Notes: a model not told the origin generated them from the sequence alone. 51,456 nt of DNA from Oceanospirillaceae bacterium (GCA_013373085.1 JABXIM010000156.1:1-51456); one strand, 5' to 3'; positions 41,393 to 50,797 are shown, counted from the stretch's first letter. Program-made: numbers and translations.

Positions 41393-44068
41393 ATGAGTGA
41401 TACATCCGGCTCCCCACCCGCCCAGGTCCGCAGGCACCGGGGCCCGTCGGCGGTCTGGATTCTGCCACTGCTGGCGGCCCTGATCGCCGGCTGGCTGGTA
41501 TACAAGAACTATCGCGAGGCCGGCATCACCGTCGAGGTGGTGTTCGACTCCGCCGAGGGGCTGGAGGTCAACAATACCAAGCTCTTGTACAAGGGCCTAC
41601 CCGGGGGCACCCTGACCTCGCTGCGCCTGAACGAGGACCTGCGCACCGTCACCGCCGTGATCCAGGTTGCGCCCGAGGCGGAGCGCCTGCTGAGCGCCAA
41701 CACCGAGTTCTGGCTGGTAAAACCGCAGGTCTCGCTGTCCGGCGTGCGCGGTCTCGAGACCCTGTTGTCCGGCTACTACATCGGTATCAGCCCCGGCGAA
41801 GGTCCGCCGGCGCGACACTTCCGCGCGCTCAAGGAGCCGCCGCCGCCGGACAAGGACGACGAAGGCCTCTACATCACGCTGTTCGCCGACAGTGCCGAGT
41901 CGATCAACCGCGGCTCGCGTATCTATTTTCGCCATATCGATGTCGGCGAAGTCGTCGACTACCGCCTTTCGGACGATGGCGGGGACATTCTCATCGACCT
42001 CTACATCGAGCCGCGCTATGCCCACCTGGTAAAGAAGAACTCCCGTTTCTGGAACGCCAGCGGCATTCAGATCAAGGCCAACCTGCCCAAGGTTGAGGTG
42101 CGTTTCGGCTCGCTGGCGGCCATCATCGCCGGCGGCATCCACTTCTACAACGCGCCCTTCGAGTCCCCCCCGGCGGTCAGCGGCGACCAGTTCCAGCTCT
42201 ATGCCGACTTCGAGGCCGCGGAGGATGGCATCGAGGTGGAGCTGACATTCCCCGGCACAGCACCGCTGTCCGAAGGCACCGATGTCGTCAGCAGAGGCAT
42301 ACGCATCGGCCGCGTTCGCGAATTGCAGCTGAGCGACGATTACAGCGAGCTTCGCACCAAACTGCTGATCGACCCGCGCGCCCGCGACCTGCTGCGCTCG
42401 GGCAGCCGCTTCTGGCTGGAGAAGCCGGAGCTGACGCTCGACACCATTGGCGACTGGCGCAGCCTGGTCAAGGGCAGCTATATCGAACTCGAGCCCGGCA
42501 CCGGCCAGGAGCAGTTCCGCTTCAAGGCGCTGGATATGGCGCCGGCACGCCCGCCGGTGTACAGCGGCCTTCCGATCGACCTCGTGACCGATCGCCTGGG
42601 CTCGATCTCGCGCGGCTCGCCGATCCTCTACCGCCAGTTACCGGTGGGTCGCGTCAACGGCTACGAACTGATCGACAAGGGCGAACGGGTGCTGATCCAT
42701 GCGGTGATCGAGGAGCAGTACCGCGAGCTGGTCGCAACCCACAGTCGCTTCTGGAACAGCAGCGGCATACGCTTCGCCGCCAGCCTCGAAGGTGTCGAGG
42801 TGGATACCGAATCCTTGCGTGCGCTGGTCGCCGGCGGCATCAGCTTCTTCACGCCGGACATTCGCGATCCCAAGGCCGCCGAACGCAACCAGCGCTTTAC
42901 GCTCTACGAGGACTTCGATGCCGCCTCCCGGCACGGACGGCTGCTGTACGCGGAGCGGGCCGAGAAAAAGGTGGTGCGCCTGCACGCCGAATCGCTCGGT
43001 TCCATCGGCGTCGGCTCCCCGGTGCTCTACAAACAGCTGCCGGTGGGTAAGGTCAGTCACTATCGGTTGGGCGACGGCGGCGACGGCGTCGAGATAGAGC
43101 TGCTGATCGACAAACCTTACCGTGACCTCATCACCAGCCAGTCCCGCTTCTGGAACGCCAGCGGCGTATCCCTGAAACTGAACCCCCAGCAGGGTCTGAA
43201 CCTGAATACCGGATCGCTGTCCTCGCTGGTCGCCGGCGGTATTGCATTCGAAACACCTGCAGGGGGCGAAGCGGTACCCTCGTCCCACCGTTTTGATCTC
43301 TACCCCGACCATGACCGCAGCATCGAACAGGGTCTGGAAATTCGTATCCTGTTCCCGCCCGACCAGGAGCTCCAGGCGGGCGCAGCGATTCGCTATCGCG
43401 GCGTCACGGTCGGACGCATCGAGGAGGTGCGCCTGTACGATGCCAAGGGCACTCTGGACGCGCGCGCGGTGCTGTTCCGGGAGGGCCATTTCCTCGCCCG
43501 CAAGGGCAGCTGGTTCTGGATTACGCAACCGGAAGTGCGCCTTTCCGAAGTCCGTAATCCGGCCAATATCATTTTCGGCAACTCTGTCGAGGTCAGCCCG
43601 GGTCCCGAGGATGCCCCGCCCAGCCGCTACTTCGTCGCCGCCAGTGACGCCCCCCAGGATTACTACGGCAACGGTCTGAACCTGGTGCTCGACAGCAGAC
43701 AGCTCGGCTCACTCGAGATAGGCAGCCGGGTATTCTATCGTCAGGTGCCGGTTGGAGAGGTCACGGGCTTCCGGCTGTCGGCCGACGGTCAGTCAGTTGA
43801 AGTGTTCGCCCATATCGCCGCCGAGCACGCGCACCTGGTACGCCGGGGAAGTGAGTTCTGGAACATCAGCGGCTTCCAGGCCGACTTCAGTCTGCTCAAG
43901 GGCATCAAGATCGGCAGCACTACGCTGGAAACCCTGGTGGGCGGCGGAATCGCCTTCCGCTCGCCACCCGAAGGCGAGCGCGCGGCCAACGGCAGCCGCT
44001 TCCGGCTGCTGGAACGCGAGCCGCAGTCGGAGGCGCCACCGGAACAGGAGCCCGAACCGGCAACCTGA
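41393..44068 (+). CDS. letB: Seven-MCE-domain lipid transport tunnel protein LetB
   Basis: 891 residues from ATG 41393, behind CGAGG. One N-terminal membrane anchor (AVWILPLLAALIAGWLVYKNY). Seven tandem MCE domains can be counted from their starts: ITVEVVFDSAEGLEVNNTKL, ITLFADSAESINRGSRIYFR, VELTFPGTAPLSEGTDVVSR, IDLVTDRLGSISRGSPILYR, VRLHAESLGSIGVGSPVLYK, IRILFPPDQELQAGAAIRYR and LNLVLDSRQLGSLEIGSRVF. The number and the length match E. coli LetB (YebT, 877), which stacks hexameric rings across the periplasm. Domain 5 has a slightly longer insert before it. Lies 61 bp after letA. Confidence 0.94.
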   Translation: MSDTSGSPPAQVRRHRGPSAVWILPLLAALIAGWLVYKNYREAGITVEVVFDSAEGLEVNNTKLLYKGLPGGTLTSLRLNEDLRTVTAVIQVAPEAERLLSANTEFWLVKPQVSLSGVRGLETLLSGYYIGISPGEGPPARHFRALKEPPPPDKDDEGLYITLFADSAESINRGSRIYFRHIDVGEVVDYRLSDDGGDILIDLYIEPRYAHLVKKNSRFWNASGIQIKANLPKVEVRFGSLAAIIAGGIHFYNAPFESPPAVSGDQFQLYADFEAAEDGIEVELTFPGTAPLSEGTDVVSRGIRIGRVRELQLSDDYSELRTKLLIDPRARDLLRSGSRFWLEKPELTLDTIGDWRSLVKGSYIELEPGTGQEQFRFKALDMAPARPPVYSGLPIDLVTDRLGSISRGSPILYRQLPVGRVNGYELIDKGERVLIHAVIEEQYRELVATHSRFWNSSGIRFAASLEGVEVDTESLRALVAGGISFFTPDIRDPKAAERNQRFTLYEDFDAASRHGRLLYAERAEKKVVRLHAESLGSIGVGSPVLYKQLPVGKVSHYRLGDGGDGVEIELLIDKPYRDLITSQSRFWNASGVSLKLNPQQGLNLNTGSLSSLVAGGIAFETPAGGEAVPSSHRFDLYPDHDRSIEQGLEIRILFPPDQELQAGAAIRYRGVTVGRIEEVRLYDAKGTLDARAVLFREGHFLARKGSWFWITQPEVRLSEVRNPANIIFGNSVEVSPGPEDAPPSRYFVAASDAPQDYYGNGLNLVLDSRQLGSLEIGSRVFYRQVPVGEVTGFRLSADGQSVEVFAHIAAEHAHLVRRGSEFWNISGFQADFSLLKGIKIGSTTLETLVGGGIAFRSPPEGERAANGSRFRLLEREPQSEAPPEQEPEPAT

Positions 44069-44114
44069 GGTTAACGACCCGGCCTGCCGCCGGGCCCAAG
44101 CGGGAGAGCACGCC

Positions 44115-44801
44115 ATGAAGTACCTGATTCTGCTGCTGACGCTCTGGCTGGCAGGCTGCGCGCAGCAGCAGGAAACCAGACCCTTCACGCTGCGCAATCT
44201 GGCGAAGTCCGACATCGACATGGTGACCGACGCCCATATCGCCGAAGTCAACCGCCTGTGCCGGGAACTGACACTCAAACTCTACCGCCGCAACCCCAGG
44301 GAGCTGCGCAAGGCGCCCGCGGGTACATCGCTCGGACAGCGGCTGTACCAGCTGTTCGAGTTTCCGCGCCAGACCCGCTTTGCCGAGCTCAACAACCGCT
44401 ATGGCGTGCACGCCGTTCCACTGGCATTCGATCCCGCATTCGAGGGGGACCGGGTCTTCGCGCTGATGGTGGGTATCACCGGCATGCTCCACACAGCCTA
44501 CAACGGCCAGGACGAGTTCTACCTGCTCGACGAGATCGACCAGCAAAAGCTCTACAACAGTGCGCGAAACCTGGAACGCATCGCCTGGAAACTCAACCAC
44601 AGTTTCGACAACAGCGGCGAGCCTTTCATCTACAGCAACGGTGTCGGTGATGCCGGCGTACAGAACCTCAGCTTCGCGCGCGACTTCGGCAAGCTGATTT
44701 CGTTGCAGGACATGATGGCCCGCATCATTGCCGATACCCAGAACCGCACCATCAACCGCGTGGTACAGGGCGCCGCATCGACCGTATTGCTGCCGATATA
44801 G
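44115..44801 (+). CDS. Lipoprotein of unknown function, third gene of the let operon
   Basis: 228 residues from ATG 44115, behind GGGAGAG; the longer upstream frame lies inside letB and is spurious. Signal sequence MKYLILLLTLWLAGC with lipobox LAGC. Mature part is helical, with RFAELNNRYGVHAVPLAFDPAFEGDRVFALMVGITGMLHTAYNGQDEFYLLDEIDQQKLYNSARNLERI split over its middle. I do not recognise a domain. It starts 46 bp after letB, where pqiABC operons carry the lipoprotein PqiC, but the sequence does not look like PqiC. Confidence 0.8.
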   Translation: MKYLILLLTLWLAGCAQQQETRPFTLRNLAKSDIDMVTDAHIAEVNRLCRELTLKLYRRNPRELRKAPAGTSLGQRLYQLFEFPRQTRFAELNNRYGVHAVPLAFDPAFEGDRVFALMVGITGMLHTAYNGQDEFYLLDEIDQQKLYNSARNLERIAWKLNHSFDNSGEPFIYSNGVGDAGVQNLSFARDFGKLISLQDMMARIIADTQNRTINRVVQGAASTVLLPI

Positions 44802-44826
44802 GAGCGGTTAGTGGTCAGGAACAATC

Positions 44827-45819
44827 TTATCGGCAGGGCTTGTTGACGCGGATATCGGCGATCTTGTGATTGTCGTTGAGGCTGAGAACCACATCGGCAC
44901 GGGATGGCATTTCCAGCAGCAGGGCCCGGGTCAGTCGCTCGTAGTGCTGTATGAAACGATGGATCTCGCCCTGCCCCATGATACGCAGGTGATCGGTCGG
45001 CTCGCCGGCATCGAACAGATGCTGCATTCGCTCGGCGAGCTTTTGTTCCTGCAACGAACGCCACGCGTAAACCGCCTCCATGCTCGGTACCCGCAGCATG
45101 ATCTGGACGTCGATCAGGTCGAACAGAGCCCGATAGGGGCCCGCCAGCTGCTCATTGACGTAACGTCGCCAGGCGCCGTCCGGGTCCTCGTTCCGCTCCA
45201 GGGCGTTGACTGGCGCCTGCAACGCCGCTTCGTCCTGGGGCCGGGCGCCCACGCACCAGCCCTCCAGCACCACGATATCGGCGACACCGCTCCATTCCTG
45301 CCACACAGCGGCCGGGCAGCGGTCGTCGACGGACTTGTCGAATACCGGAATGCGCAGGCTCTGGCCGCCGCCGCTCCTCAGCGCTTGCAGCAGCGCCACT
45401 CCCAGCTCGACGTCATGGGTACCGGGCACGCCGCGGGTCATCAAAAGCGGATGCACCTCCCGCGCCAGCCGCCGGCGCTCGGCACGGGTCTTGTAGAGGT
45501 CATCGATCGAAATCCCGGCGACGCGCAGGCCGAACCCCTCGCCGAGGGTTACCTCGAGCAGGTTGAACAGCGTCGATTTGCCGGCTCCCTGGGCGCCGTT
45601 GACGCCGACCACCAGCGGAGCGCCGTGCTGGCGCTGCTGAGAGACCAGCCAGGCCGCCAGCGGCACGTAGATGGCTTCGAACATCTCCACCAGACCGATA
45701 TCGACGCGCAGCGTCTCGAGGGTGGAAGCGAAGGCGCGCTCGAGCGCACCGGTTGCCTCGCGACGCTCGGTGGAGCTCAGGCACAGTTGCGCCTGTGGCC
45801 AGCGCGTCAGCAGGCTCAC
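44827..45819 (-). CDS. P-loop kinase, D-glycerate 3-kinase-like
   Basis: 330 residues from GTG 45819, preceded by GAGG at 8-nt spacing. Walker A GVNGAQGAGKSTLFNLLE (about residues 73-90), then GISIDDLYKTRAERRRLAREVHPLL and RGVPGTHDVELGVALLQAL, and VVLEGWCVGARPQ. This is the plant-type glycerate kinase (GLYK) / YggC arrangement of the phosphoribulokinase-uridine kinase superfamily. A role in glycerate metabolism is plausible but unproven. Runs 7 bp downstream of the alpha/beta hydrolase gene on the same strand. Confidence 0.85.
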   Translation of the reverse strand: MSLLTRWPQAQLCLSSTERREATGALERAFASTLETLRVDIGLVEMFEAIYVPLAAWLVSQQRQHGAPLVVGVNGAQGAGKSTLFNLLEVTLGEGFGLRVAGISIDDLYKTRAERRRLAREVHPLLMTRGVPGTHDVELGVALLQALRSGGGQSLRIPVFDKSVDDRCPAAVWQEWSGVADIVVLEGWCVGARPQDEAALQAPVNALERNEDPDGAWRRYVNEQLAGPYRALFDLIDVQIMLRVPSMEAVYAWRSLQEQKLAERMQHLFDAGEPTDHLRIMGQGEIHRFIQHYERLTRALLLEMPSRADVVLSLNDNHKIADIRVNKPCR

Positions 45820-45829
45820 CCGCAGGCCT

Positions 45830-46681
45830 CTACAGGTGACTGTGGCTGCGCAGCCACTGCTGGATGGCGTCGATCTGTTCGCTTTCCATCAGCGAAGGGG
45901 CGTGTTCGATACCCGGAAGGCTCAGCAGCTCGAGGTCCGGCGTTTCCCGCCGCATGCGTTCGACCGTTTCCGCCTGCAGTACATCGGAGGCCTCGCCCCA
46001 TATCAGCATGCGCGGACACTGGATCCGCTGCCACAAGCTCCACAGGTCGACATCGGCGTCGCTGTTCTGACTTAAAGCCTCGGCAATGGCCGGATCGTAG
46101 TGCAGCGTAAAGCTACCGTCAGGCTGTTCGCGACAGCCCGCCTGGGCCAGGCGGCGCCACTGCTGGTCGCCAAGGTGACGCAGGGCCGGGTAGGTTTGCC
46201 GCAGCCACTGCTCGGCCTCGCCGAGGTTCGCGAAGCGGCGCTCGCCCAGATAGCCCTGGATTCTCTTCAGTGCCGCACGGTCGACGAAAGGCCCGATATC
46301 GTTCAGCACCAGGCTGCGGATCGGACTGTTAGGCAGTGCCGCAAGGCAGATACCGATCAACCCTCCCATGGAGGTCCCGATCCAGTCCACCCGGTCGACA
46401 TTCAGCCGCGCCAGCAACACCGTCATATCGTTAAGGTACTGGCTGATCTGGTAGCCGGACGGGTCCGGCAGCCAGTCGCTGTCGCCACGACCGGCGACGT
46501 CGGGGCAGACCACCCGATAGTCTCGGCTCAGTGCCCGGGCCAGGTCGTCGAAGTCGCGGCTGTTGCGGGCCAGCCCGTGAACACAGACCAGCACCCGGCT
46601 GTTATCGGCACTGCCCCACTCGTTATAGTGCAGCCGATGAAAGCCCCGGGCATTCAGGGCGCTGACGTTTCCGCTCCGCAT
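45830..46681 (-). CDS. Alpha/beta hydrolase
   Basis: 283 residues. The fold is clear from VLVCVHGLARNSRDFDDLARAL (oxyanion region), VVCPDVAGRGDSDWL, nucleophile elbow WIGTSMGGLIG, Asp near CPRMLIWGEASDVLQ, and the C-terminal His in LPGIEHAPSL. A cap domain lies between about 145 and 200. It could act on esters, C-C bonds or halides; no neighbour narrows the choice. Forms a likely two-gene unit with the glycerate-kinase-like gene 10 bp downstream. Confidence 0.87.
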   Translation of the reverse strand: MRSGNVSALNARGFHRLHYNEWGSADNSRVLVCVHGLARNSRDFDDLARALSRDYRVVCPDVAGRGDSDWLPDPSGYQISQYLNDMTVLLARLNVDRVDWIGTSMGGLIGICLAALPNSPIRSLVLNDIGPFVDRAALKRIQGYLGERRFANLGEAEQWLRQTYPALRHLGDQQWRRLAQAGCREQPDGSFTLHYDPAIAEALSQNSDADVDLWSLWQRIQCPRMLIWGEASDVLQAETVERMRRETPDLELLSLPGIEHAPSLMESEQIDAIQQWLRSHSHL

Positions 46682-46712
46682 AGGACCTGTCCCCTGCTTT
46701 TATTCACCTAGT

Positions 46713-46932
46713 GTGCAAATAGGCTCCCTACCTATTTGCACGTTATGTACAGGAAGTACGGTATGCCGCGTACGCATGGATGCGAGTGAGCTGCCACACC
46801 ACGGAAACTTGGCGCAGGTACGCGGACATGCTGGTTTCCGTGGCGTTCGCATTGGCCTGCGGCCAATGATGAAGCATCCCTGCTTTTTGTATTAACCCGC
46901 CGGGTTAATACAATAGACCGCCACCGGCCGGT
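46713..46932. repeat. Cluster of hairpins in intergenic region
   Basis: At least seven perfect inverted pairs in 220 bp: GTGCAAATAGG (46713/46731), GTAC-AGGAA-GTAC, CGCAT-GG-ATGCG (46773-46784), CCGCGTAC/GTACGCGG (46766/46818), CCACGGAAAC/GTTTCCGTGG (46799/46834), ATTGGCC-TGC-GGCCAAT (46851-46867), and TTGTATTAACCC-GCC-GGGTTAATACAA (46887-46913). The palindrome ACCGGCCGGT ends the block. No open frame with a ribosome-binding site. The GTAC-AGGAA-GTAC and CATGGATG hairpins look like units of dispersed hairpin repeats. Confidence 0.55.
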
Positions 46933-46935
46933 ATT

Positions 46936-47298
46936 TCAGGCGTGCAGGCGCGACTCGACGAACCGGCCGAGCATCTCCTGGCAATCATTTGCCAGACTCA
47001 GAATCTTCATGCCCAGCTGGTAGCGGCTCTGCGCCAGTCGCCGCATGTGTATCAGTCGACAATGACAATGCACCGGCCCCTCGTCCAGGCCAAAGTGCAG
47101 ATTCACCTCCACCGGCGTGCCCGATTCCAGCTTCCGCGAAGCGTCGAGCAGCTGCTCGAGTTGCTCGCTGCCCTCGATCAGGGCACCGCCGACACTGAGG
47201 TTGATCAGCCTGACATCGAGGCTGTCGCCGCTGAAAGGTTCAAGCTCCGCCGGCAGATCGACTCCAACCCGCGGATGCAAGCGCATCTCCCGCTTCAT
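46936..47298 (-). CDS. PilZ-domain (cyclic di-GMP binding) protein
   Basis: 120 residues, a single PilZ domain. The two c-di-GMP motifs are present: RLHPRVGVD (RxxxR, residues 6-10) near the N-terminus and LINLSVGGALIE (N/DxSxxG). The end RLAQSRYQLGMKIL is the usual last strand. It is likely a c-di-GMP receptor that adjusts motility or surface functions through a partner. No cyclase or phosphodiesterase is nearby. Confidence 0.9.
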   Translation of the reverse strand: MKREMRLHPRVGVDLPAELEPFSGDSLDVRLINLSVGGALIEGSEQLEQLLDASRKLESGTPVEVNLHFGLDEGPVHCHCRLIHMRRLAQSRYQLGMKILSLANDCQEMLGRFVESRLHA

Positions 47299-47475
47299 CC
47301 CGTTTCTCCTTTTTTTGATTCAAAGATTTAGCCGAAGTTGCCGCAGTGCACAACCCTCCAGGCCCGGCGGACGACTATATTTAGGAAACTGTGGCACGAA
47401 CAAGACCCCGATCAAGGATCGGCGCTGTAGCGATGCCGGATGAACAGTTGCCGCCCGGCGGCGAGGAGCCAGCAG

Positions 47476-48858
47476 ATGAGCCAGTATCGAATCGAACAGG
47501 ACAGCATGGGCGAGCTGAGCGTACCCGCCGACGCCCTTTATGGCGCCCAGACCCAGCGCGCGGTGGAAAACTTCCCGATCAGCGGGTTGCGGCTGCCGCC
47601 GGCCTTCATCCGCGCACTGGCGCTGATCAAGGCCGCCGCGGCCGAATGCAATGCCGAGCTCGGCCTGCTGCCGCAGGAGATCGCGGGCGCCATCAGCCAG
47701 GCCGCCCGCAGCATTGCCGGCGGCGAACACCTGGACCAGTTCCCGGTCGACGTGTTCCAGACCGGTTCCGGCACCAGCTCCAACATGAACGCCAACGAAG
47801 TGATCGCCAACCTGGCGTCCGCACTCTGTGGTCAGGCGGTCAATCCCAATGACCACGTCAATATGGGTCAGAGTTCCAACGACGTCATTCCCACCGCCAT
47901 TCACCTCAGCGCCGCGCTGGTGCTCGACGATGCCTTGCTACCGGCGCTGCACCACCTGCAGGTCACCATCGACAGCCGCGCAGAAGCCCTCGACGGGCTG
48001 GTGAAAACCGGCCGCACCCACCTGATGGACGCGATGCCGGTGCGGCTGTCGCAGACGCTGTCGGGCTGGTCCGGCCAGATCCAGCTGTCGATGCGTCGCC
48101 TCGAGGACAGCCGCGACCGCCTGCACCGCCTGGCCCAGGGCGGCACCGCGGTCGGGACCGGCATCAACGCCCATCCGGAATTCTCGGCGCGCATGGCTCA
48201 GAAGCTGAGCGAGCTGACCGGTCTGACGCTGCTGCCGGCCGCCAACCTGTTCAGCGCCCTCGCCAGCCAGGACACCGCAGTGGAACTGTCGGGGCAGCTC
48301 AAGGCCTGCGCCTGCGCGCTGATGAAGATCGCCAATGACCTGCGCTGGATGAACTCGGGCCCGCTGGCGGGACTCGGCGAAATCGAGCTGCAGGCCCTGC
48401 AGCCCGGGTCCTCGATCATGCCCGGCAAGGTCAACCCGGTGATTCCCGAAGCCGTGATGATGGTCGGCGCCCAGGTGATAGGCAACGACGCCGCCATCAC
48501 CACCGGCGGTCAGCACGGCAACTTCGAGCTCAACGTGATGCTGCCGATGATCGCCCACAATCTGCTTCAGAGCGAAACACTGCTGGCCTCCGCAGCACGC
48601 CAGCTCGCCGACAAGGCGATCCAGACATTCCGGGTCAACGAGGCGGCGCTCGACGCCGCCCTGTCCCGCAACCCGATCCTGGTCACGGCACTGAACCCGA
48701 TCATCGGCTACCAGAAAGCCGCGGCGATCGCCAAGCGCGCCTATGCCGAGGGACGCCCCGTCCTCGACGTCGCCGCCGAGGAGACCGACCTGACACGCGA
48801 AGAGCTTTCCCGACTGCTGGATCCGGTGAAACTGACCGAAGGCGGCATCCAGGGATAG
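47476..48858 (+). CDS. fumC: Class II fumarate hydratase
   Basis: 460 residues from ATG 47476, behind GAGGAG. Interconverts fumarate and malate in the citric acid cycle without an iron-sulfur cluster. Motifs: VFQTGSGTSSNMNANEV, NPNDHVNMGQSSNDVIPTA, KTGRTHLMDAMPV and the superfamily signature GSSIMPGKVNPV with catalytic Ser in the mobile loop. Length is near E. coli FumC (467). Single gene. Confidence 0.95.
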   Translation: MSQYRIEQDSMGELSVPADALYGAQTQRAVENFPISGLRLPPAFIRALALIKAAAAECNAELGLLPQEIAGAISQAARSIAGGEHLDQFPVDVFQTGSGTSSNMNANEVIANLASALCGQAVNPNDHVNMGQSSNDVIPTAIHLSAALVLDDALLPALHHLQVTIDSRAEALDGLVKTGRTHLMDAMPVRLSQTLSGWSGQIQLSMRRLEDSRDRLHRLAQGGTAVGTGINAHPEFSARMAQKLSELTGLTLLPAANLFSALASQDTAVELSGQLKACACALMKIANDLRWMNSGPLAGLGEIELQALQPGSSIMPGKVNPVIPEAVMMVGAQVIGNDAAITTGGQHGNFELNVMLPMIAHNLLQSETLLASAARQLADKAIQTFRVNEAALDAALSRNPILVTALNPIIGYQKAAAIAKRAYAEGRPVLDVAAEETDLTREELSRLLDPVKLTEGGIQG

Positions 48859-48975
48859 ATTGGGTTAAGTCGCGGTAGCGCGCACCCCAACACCGGCGTC
48901 GGGAGCGGACCCAACACCAAACCCAAGCACGCGCCGGGGCCAAGCGATCTGTAATGCGACCGCTGTGATGGGTTC

Positions 48976-49132
48976 CCTGACAACCGCTCCTGCGTTGTCA
49001 GGATTTCCGACTTCCCTGTCGGTCACGCGATGCCCTCGTTCTGCGGTAATCGTCCAACACCGAACCGTTGCACCGCTCCCCCCTCCTGCAAACCGCTCCC
49101 TGCGTTTGCAGGATTTCCGCCATCCCTGGCGG
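48976..49132. repeat. Two tandem copies of a double-hairpin repeat
   Basis: Copy 1 (48976-49022): CCTGACAAC-CGCTCCTGC-GTTGTCAGG, then ATTT, then CCGACTTCCCTGTCGG. Copy 2 (49085-49132): CCTGCAAAC-CGCTCCCTGC-GTTTGCAGG, then ATTT, then CCGCCATCCCTGGCGG. Loops and linker are conserved while the stems differ by paired, compensating changes. The rest of the 377-bp region from 48859 holds degenerate (A)CCCAACACC repeats just after fumC and the dapC promoter. Confidence 0.7.
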
Positions 49133-49162
49133 TCATCCTACAATCTGTCTTTTGCCGAGGGG

Positions 49163-49191
49163 TTAATCGCGAGGGCCGGATTCGCTATAAT
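49163..49191 (+). promoter_or_regulatory. Probable sigma70 promoter of the dapC operon
   Basis: A perfect TATAAT (49186-49191) with TTAATC at 17-nt spacing upstream. The -10 is embedded in the inverted repeat CCGGATT-N6-AATCCGG (49176-49195). The start would fall near 49198, leaving a leader of about 38 nt before the ATG at 49236. Confidence 0.5.
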
Positions 49192-49235
49192 CCGGTACCT
49201 TTTTTATCAGGCCTGACCTTGGGACACTTCTGACG

Positions 49236-50432
49236 ATGAACCGGGATCTCGAAAAGCTCCAGCCCTACCCGTTCGAAAAACTCGCGGCTCTGAAGGCCGA
49301 GGTGACGGCGCCCGCCGACAAGGCCCATATCGCGCTGTCGATCGGCGAACCGAAACACCCGTCGCCGGCGTTTGTCGCCAAGGTTCTGGCCGACAACCTG
49401 AACTGCCTGGCCAACTACCCGACCACCGCCGGCATGCCGGAACTGCGCCAGGCCATCGCCGACTGGTGCCAGCGCCGCTTCACGCTCAAGCCCGGCAGCC
49501 TCGACATCGGCCGCAACGTGCTGCCGGTCAACGGCACCCGCGAGGCGATCTTCGCCTTCGCCCAGGCCGCGGTCGACCGCCGCGACGACGCCCTGGTGAT
49601 TTCGCCGAACCCGTTCTACCAGATCTACGAAGGCGCAGCCTATCTCGCCGGCGCCGAGCCGTACTTCCTCAGCTGCGACGCCGAGCGAGGTTTTATCCCG
49701 GACTTCGACGCCGTGCCGGCCGATGTCTGGCGCCGCTGCCAGCTGCTGTTCCTCTGCTCGCCGGGCAACCCGACCGGTGCGGTGGCCGGCCGCGACGTGC
49801 TGAAAAAGCTGATCGCGCTGTCCGACGAATACGACTTCATCATCGCCTCGGACGAATGCTATTCGGAGCTGTACTTCGACGAGGCCGAGCCGCCCGTCGG
49901 CCTGCTGCAGGTCTGCGCCGAACTGGGCCGCGACGACTACCGCAACTGCGTGGTGTTCCACAGCCTGTCCAAGCGCTCCAACCTGCCGGGCCTGCGCTCG
50001 GGATTTATCGCCGGCGACGCCGAGCTGCTGGTGCCGTTCCTCAGCTACCGCACCTACCATGGCAGCTCGATGCCGATCCAGCATCAGCTGGCGTCGATCG
50101 CCGCCTGGAACGACGAAGCCCACGTGCTGGAAAACCGCGACAAGTACCGCGAGAAGTTCGCCCGCGTCATCGAAATCCTGTCGCCGGTGATGGACGTCAA
50201 GGTGCCCGACGCCAGCTTCTACCTCTGGGCGCCGACGCCGATCGACGACGACAAGTTCGCCCAGGGCCTGTTCGCGCAGCAGAACGTCACCGTGCTGCCG
50301 GGGCGCTATATCTCCCGCGAGGTCGACGGCAAGCTGCCGGGCGCCGGCTTCGTGCGCATGGCGCTGGTGGCCACGGTGGACGAGTGCGTCGAGGCGGCGC
50401 AGCGTATCCGTGCCTACGTCGAATCGCTGTAA
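49236..50432 (+). CDS. dapC: Succinyldiaminopimelate transaminase
   Basis: 398 residues, fold type I PLP aminotransferase. Motifs: [14 protein letters not shown] near the N-terminus, [42 protein letters not shown] with the PLP-binding Asp and Tyr, and [16 protein letters not shown] carrying the Schiff-base Lys. Together with dapD two genes on, it makes the lysine/diaminopimelate precursor by the succinylase route. A long alternative frame on the same strand (from 49466) is a shadow. It is first in dapC, ArsC-family, dapD. Confidence 0.93.
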   Translation: MNRDLEKLQPYPFEKLAALKAEVTAPADKAHIALSIGEPKHPSPAFVAKVLADNLNCLANYPTTAGMPELRQAIADWCQRRFTLKPGSLDIGRNVLPVNGTREAIFAFAQAAVDRRDDALVISPNPFYQIYEGAAYLAGAEPYFLSCDAERGFIPDFDAVPADVWRRCQLLFLCSPGNPTGAVAGRDVLKKLIALSDEYDFIIASDECYSELYFDEAEPPVGLLQVCAELGRDDYRNCVVFHSLSKRSNLPGLRSGFIAGDAELLVPFLSYRTYHGSSMPIQHQLASIAAWNDEAHVLENRDKYREKFARVIEILSPVMDVKVPDASFYLWAPTPIDDDKFAQGLFAQQNVTVLPGRYISREVDGKLPGAGFVRMALVATVDECVEAAQRIRAYVESL

Positions 50433-50449
50433 CACTCTCTGGAAAACCG

Positions 50450-50797
50450 ATGATCTGCGTTTACGGAATCAAGAACTGCGACACCATCAAGAAAGCCAGG
50501 AAATGGCTTGACGAAAACGGTATCGAATACCGCTTTCACGACTACCGGGTCGATGGCCTCGAGCGCGCACAGCTCGAAGCCTGGGCCCAGGAGCTCGGCT
50601 GGGAAGCGCTGCTGAACAAGCGCGGCACCACCTGGCGCACCCAGCCCGACGAGGTCAGGAACAACATTGACGAAGCCGGCGCCATCGCCCTGATGCTCGA
50701 GCATCCGGCGATGATCAAGCGCCCGCTGCTGGATACCGGCGACGCGCGCCATCTCGGCTTCAAGGCCGATACCTGGGCAGCCCTGCTCGGCAACTGA
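50450..50797 (+). CDS. ArsC-family (Spx/YffB-like) protein
   Basis: 115 residues from ATG 50450, behind CTGGAAAAC. Thioredoxin-like fold with [24 protein letters not shown] and, later, [24 protein letters not shown]. The single N-terminal Cys (Cys9) corresponds to the arsenate reductase active-site Cys, but the family member YffB/PA3664-type is not known to reduce arsenate. Its place between dapC and dapD is conserved in pseudomonads, suggesting a functional or regulatory link that is not established. Confidence 0.88.
   Translation: MICVYGIKNCDTIKKARKWLDENGIEYRFHDYRVDGLERAQLEAWAQELGWEALLNKRGTTWRTQPDEVRNNIDEAGAIALMLEHPAMIKRPLLDTGDARHLGFKADTWAALLGN

Noticed and set aside
48976-49132. CRISPR array
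   Set aside because: Only two repeat copies, each a pair of hairpins with varying stems, no uniform spacers and no cas genes.
49466-50797. 443-codon frame over dapC ending in the ArsC-family gene
   Set aside because: The first 320 codons are an out-of-frame Arg-rich reading of dapC. Only the part from ATG 50450 is a real gene.
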